A stretch of DNA of 64,000 nucleotides from CBDDBK01 sp965225715. Lineage in GTDB: Bacteria > Bacteroidota > Bacteroidia > Cytophagales > Flammeovirgaceae. The position numbers were made by a program, and so were the translations under genes. The notes beneath the pieces were generated by a model that had not been told where the DNA came from, made no database searches, and saw nothing but the letters and a program-made list of their open reading frames with translations. The stretch lies in assembly GCA_965225715.1 (NCBI GenBank), contig CBDDBK010000003.1, positions 442,682-506,681 of the forward strand, given 5' to 3'. Of the stretch, positions 61,872 through 64,000 are shown piece after piece. Numbering within the stretch: position 1 is the first letter of the stretch; the number at the start of each line of letters is the position of its first letter.

Positions 61872-64000
61872 TTAAAATTCAGGGTTAATACCAGATACTT
61901 TTTTTATTTTTACATTCTTGGGATTTATGATAAGTTCTGGTAATCCTCCTTTGTTTCCATCTAATGGAAGAGCAGATCTTAATTTCATAACGTTCTTTAT
62001 TTTAGTACTTCCAGAAATAATAAATCGCCCTGAATTATTATATCCACTAGATTTACCAGATGGCAATCCTGCAAAATTTCTAAAACTTTTTATATATTTT
62101 GGGTTTATAAATGTCCACGAAAAACCAAAGGGTTTTGCATCACTCCCATAAACTCTATAAACAGGTATCTTTATATTACCAATGTTTTTCGCTAACAAAC
62201 CTATCCCTTTTTGAGCATACCCCACAAACGGCAAAGGACTAACAGCAGTTACCGCATCCATCAACGGACTCACGACCCCATTATACCACTGCTGGTTACT
62301 ATCATTTAAACGATTGTAAAAAGCAAAAGCCTCATTAGACTGAACGGCTTTTTGGGCAGTGCCTCGAACTTGAACGTCAAAACTTGAAAAAGAGAACCCC
62401 GGCACCTGCCAGATTCCTGTTTCTTGATTCTTATTGGTGCTACCTCCACTTAAAAAACTGATTCGGATAATACGAAGGTTAGCCCCTTCACCTTTAAATG
62501 TAAAATGAGTTTCTCCGTCTCCAGCCAACGAATACAAGTAACCAACAAGTTCATCTACAGTATCAAAAACCTCACCGCCTCGCTGATTCTTCTTTCCTGT
62601 AGCACCGGAATCTGGTTCTTTTCTCCCACTTGCATCATCAAAATCATTCACATTCAAACCCAGCGGGTCATTGAGACTAATCGGATTATTCAACCCAAAG
62701 TGCATCGGGGAAAAAGAAACATAGTCTTCTGATAGTAGGTCTATACCAAAAAAGCGTCCCAAGGCATTGTCCAAAGGGCGAAAAGCGGTCATGTCCCAGT
62801 TTAAGCCATGAGCTTCCTCCCGCTCTGTACCGGCGTTGAAAAGAAAACCGTAATCTAAAAGAGGTTTCTTTTCCAAGCCCTTCATACTCATTCCAAAAGG
62901 GTAGTAGTGGTTTTCTTGGATAACCTTGATTGCCTTCGTGTGCTTAATGCTAAAATCATCGAAATAAATATTGGCTGGTGTTTCGTTAGCTACGTAAATA
63001 TAAGCCTTAACAGCACCGGGTGGAACTTTCGTAACAATGTGTCGATTCCAATGCGGTAAAGAAACCGGCGGATGGTAAATAAAAGACACTTGACTGCCTA
63101 AATTTAAATAATTGCCTTTATCATCAACGTATAAAATCATCAAATAGGCTTGAAGAATGTAAGTTCCGTAATGTTCGGTATTAGCAACCGTTACCGTAAC
63201 CGAATTCGTGGATAAACCATCACCACTTTCATTGGAAGTGGGCAATTCCAAAGTGCTAAAAGGAATGCCACTATTATAATGCGTATAATAGCCTTCTGCT
63301 GAAGCCCAATCGACCTGAAACAAGACCTTCACATCCAAGCTATCGCCGGCTCGCACTTTCAAAACTTTATATAAGCCCACCTCTTTGCCTTCAGCGCCAT
63401 TGGTATGCGAAGAATAGATGCCGTGACTGGGTTTTATGGTGCTGCGGGTGGTATCCCAATTCTCAAAAACCGTCTTTTCCAAGCTGTCCTCCATAGTGGC
63501 TAAATATTCCTCCGTATATTTCTCGTGCCGAACGGCTAAGCGCTGATTGCCCAAATGATCGCGGTGATGATACTCATATTTCCAGTCCCCGTCTTCTTTT
63601 AAAACTCGCCCTTGACTGGTATGTAAAGATTGGAGCGTATCGTTTTCATAAAGTGCCTCCCCGATATAATCGGTTTTAGATAGCGTACCTGTATAGGAGA
63701 AGGTATGACCAAGTCCGATATGATCTCCATCATGAGAGGGCGGAACAACATGGGTAATCTCACCCAGTACTTCTTTCCTTAACTTCACACCTGCGGCATC
63801 GTAGAGATAGCGAATCTCATCGTCATTGCCCATATCAACCGAAGTAGGCAAATTCAAATAATTGTAACTTATAGCCTCAATGCCCTTGTTCAAATCCTTG
63901 GTCAAAGCTCCATTCAAATTGTAAACATATTCTTGACTAACACTAGCCCCATCTTTAAAAGAGCCATAAAGCCCTTCTCCATTTCCCACATCACCAACCG
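61872..64000 (-). CDS. Main Rhs protein with TreTu-like ADP-ribosyltransferase toxin, 5' end outside window
   Basis: The frame is open through the right edge, so the indicated part (at least 709 codons) is the C-terminal portion. It has YD-type and Rhs motifs (RYLYDAAG, YHHRDHLGNQRLAV), a carbohydrate-binding-like beta-sandwich insertion, the core (HYYPFGMSMKG, NALGRFFGIDLLSEDYVSF, GLNNPISLNDPLGL), the GATGKKNQRGGEVFDTVD linker and the joint SPLPFVGYAQKGIGLLAK. The toxin tail reads VYRVYGSDAKPFGFSWTFIN.., FRNFAGLPSG.., SGRFIISG.., LPLDGNKGGLPELIINP.. and ends KKVSGINPEF. This matches the TreTu type, which ADP-ribosylates EF-Tu in Salmonella, as I recall it. The chain of upstream Rhs repeats and any export system are outside the window. 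Confidence 0.88.
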   Translation of the reverse strand, partial: VGDVGNGEGLYGSFKDGASVSQEYVYNLNGALTKDLNKGIEAISYNYLNLPTSVDMGNDDEIRYLYDAAGVKLRKEVLGEITHVVPPSHDGDHIGLGHTFSYTGTLSKTDYIGEALYENDTLQSLHTSQGRVLKEDGDWKYEYHHRDHLGNQRLAVRHEKYTEEYLATMEDSLEKTVFENWDTTRSTIKPSHGIYSSHTNGAEGKEVGLYKVLKVRAGDSLDVKVLFQVDWASAEGYYTHYNSGIPFSTLELPTSNESGDGLSTNSVTVTVANTEHYGTYILQAYLMILYVDDKGNYLNLGSQVSFIYHPPVSLPHWNRHIVTKVPPGAVKAYIYVANETPANIYFDDFSIKHTKAIKVIQENHYYPFGMSMKGLEKKPLLDYGFLFNAGTEREEAHGLNWDMTAFRPLDNALGRFFGIDLLSEDYVSFSPMHFGLNNPISLNDPLGLNVNDFDDASGRKEPDSGATGKKNQRGGEVFDTVDELVGYLYSLAGDGETHFTFKGEGANLRIIRISFLSGGSTNKNQETGIWQVPGFSFSSFDVQVRGTAQKAVQSNEAFAFYNRLNDSNQQWYNGVVSPLMDAVTAVSPLPFVGYAQKGIGLLAKNIGNIKIPVYRVYGSDAKPFGFSWTFINPKYIKSFRNFAGLPSGKSSGYNNSGRFIISGSTKIKNVMKLRSALPLDGNKGGLPELIINPKNVKIKKVSGINPEF

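Larger units (their letters stand above)
43875..64000 (-). other. Rhs polymorphic-toxin array: one main gene and 15 displaced toxin modules
   Basis: All members are on the minus strand and are read from right to left. A stretch coding for WYNGVVSPLMDA(V/I)(T/S) occurs 15 times (near 44.8, 45.9, 47.4, 49.2, 50.1, 51.6, 52.4, 54.0, 55.5, 56.7, 57.7, 59.2, 60.1, 61.0 and 62.3 kb). Each copy leads into a different or duplicated toxin tail that is followed by a small gene. One further toxin tail (48052) lacks the linker, and the last piece (43875) is a core fragment without a toxin. The core segments have visibly higher GC than the toxins, immunity genes and the rest of the window. Individual modules are described below. 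Confidence 0.93.

Noticed and set aside
44800..62300. The 15 repeated linker segments as a CRISPR or integron array
   Set aside because: They are long coding repeats of the Rhs core leading into toxins; there is no short repeat, attC-like site or integrase gene.

Overview
The window looks like a chromosome segment of a low-GC member of the Bacteroidota. The signs are a cell-surface protein with a C-terminal type IX secretion (T9SS) sorting tail, a MoxR/BatA-type pair of genes, a DUF4296 lipoprotein, a LuxC-type acyl-CoA reductase, a large CcmF/CcsA heme lyase, and AT-rich spacers without Shine-Dalgarno sequences. I cannot name the genus.

Positions 1-43.8 kb hold ordinary, mostly monocistronic housekeeping and envelope genes on both strands: a T9SS-sorted BNR/cadherin-like protein, hpf, batA-like, a PDZ/S41 protease (prc), a MoxR ATPase, a TonB-like protein, meaB, an M23 peptidase, a TPR protein, ilvD, a DUF389 protein, ccmF-like, a Nudix hydrolase, an NHL lipoprotein, an M13 peptidase, dnaG, a DUF4296 lipoprotein, sppA, a STAS protein, an acyl-CoA reductase, an msrB lipoprotein, a PepSY protein, dnaE, an amidase and dtd. 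The spacers carry decayed insertion sequences (IS1-, IS110-, IS630- and IS5-like remnants), a 190-bp MITE with TA target duplications that matches the end of the IS630 remnant, and short dispersed repeats.

Positions 43.9-64.0 kb are quite different. All genes are on the minus strand and read right to left. The array starts with the 3' part of a large Rhs gene that continues past the right edge (61872-64000), followed by its immunity gene. Behind it lie 14 further toxin modules that each carry a copy of the same Rhs pre-toxin linker, one toxin tail without the linker, and a final Rhs-core fragment with no toxin. Nearly every toxin is followed at once by a small, different immunity-type gene. 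Many toxin tails look like ADP-ribosyltransferase folds (TreTu-like, HYD1-like and an FYHST/RES-like type). Several modules are duplicated in blocks of 0.5-1.9 kb, near-identical toxins are paired with different immunity genes, and one immunity copy is frameshifted. This reads as a recombinational store of Rhs C-terminal toxins with their immunity genes, used for interbacterial competition and immunity. Orphan Rhs/CDI modules are a known phenomenon; the size, mosaicism and toxin/immunity re-pairing of this array are the most notable features of the window.

I saw no rRNA, tRNA, CRISPR array or riboswitch.
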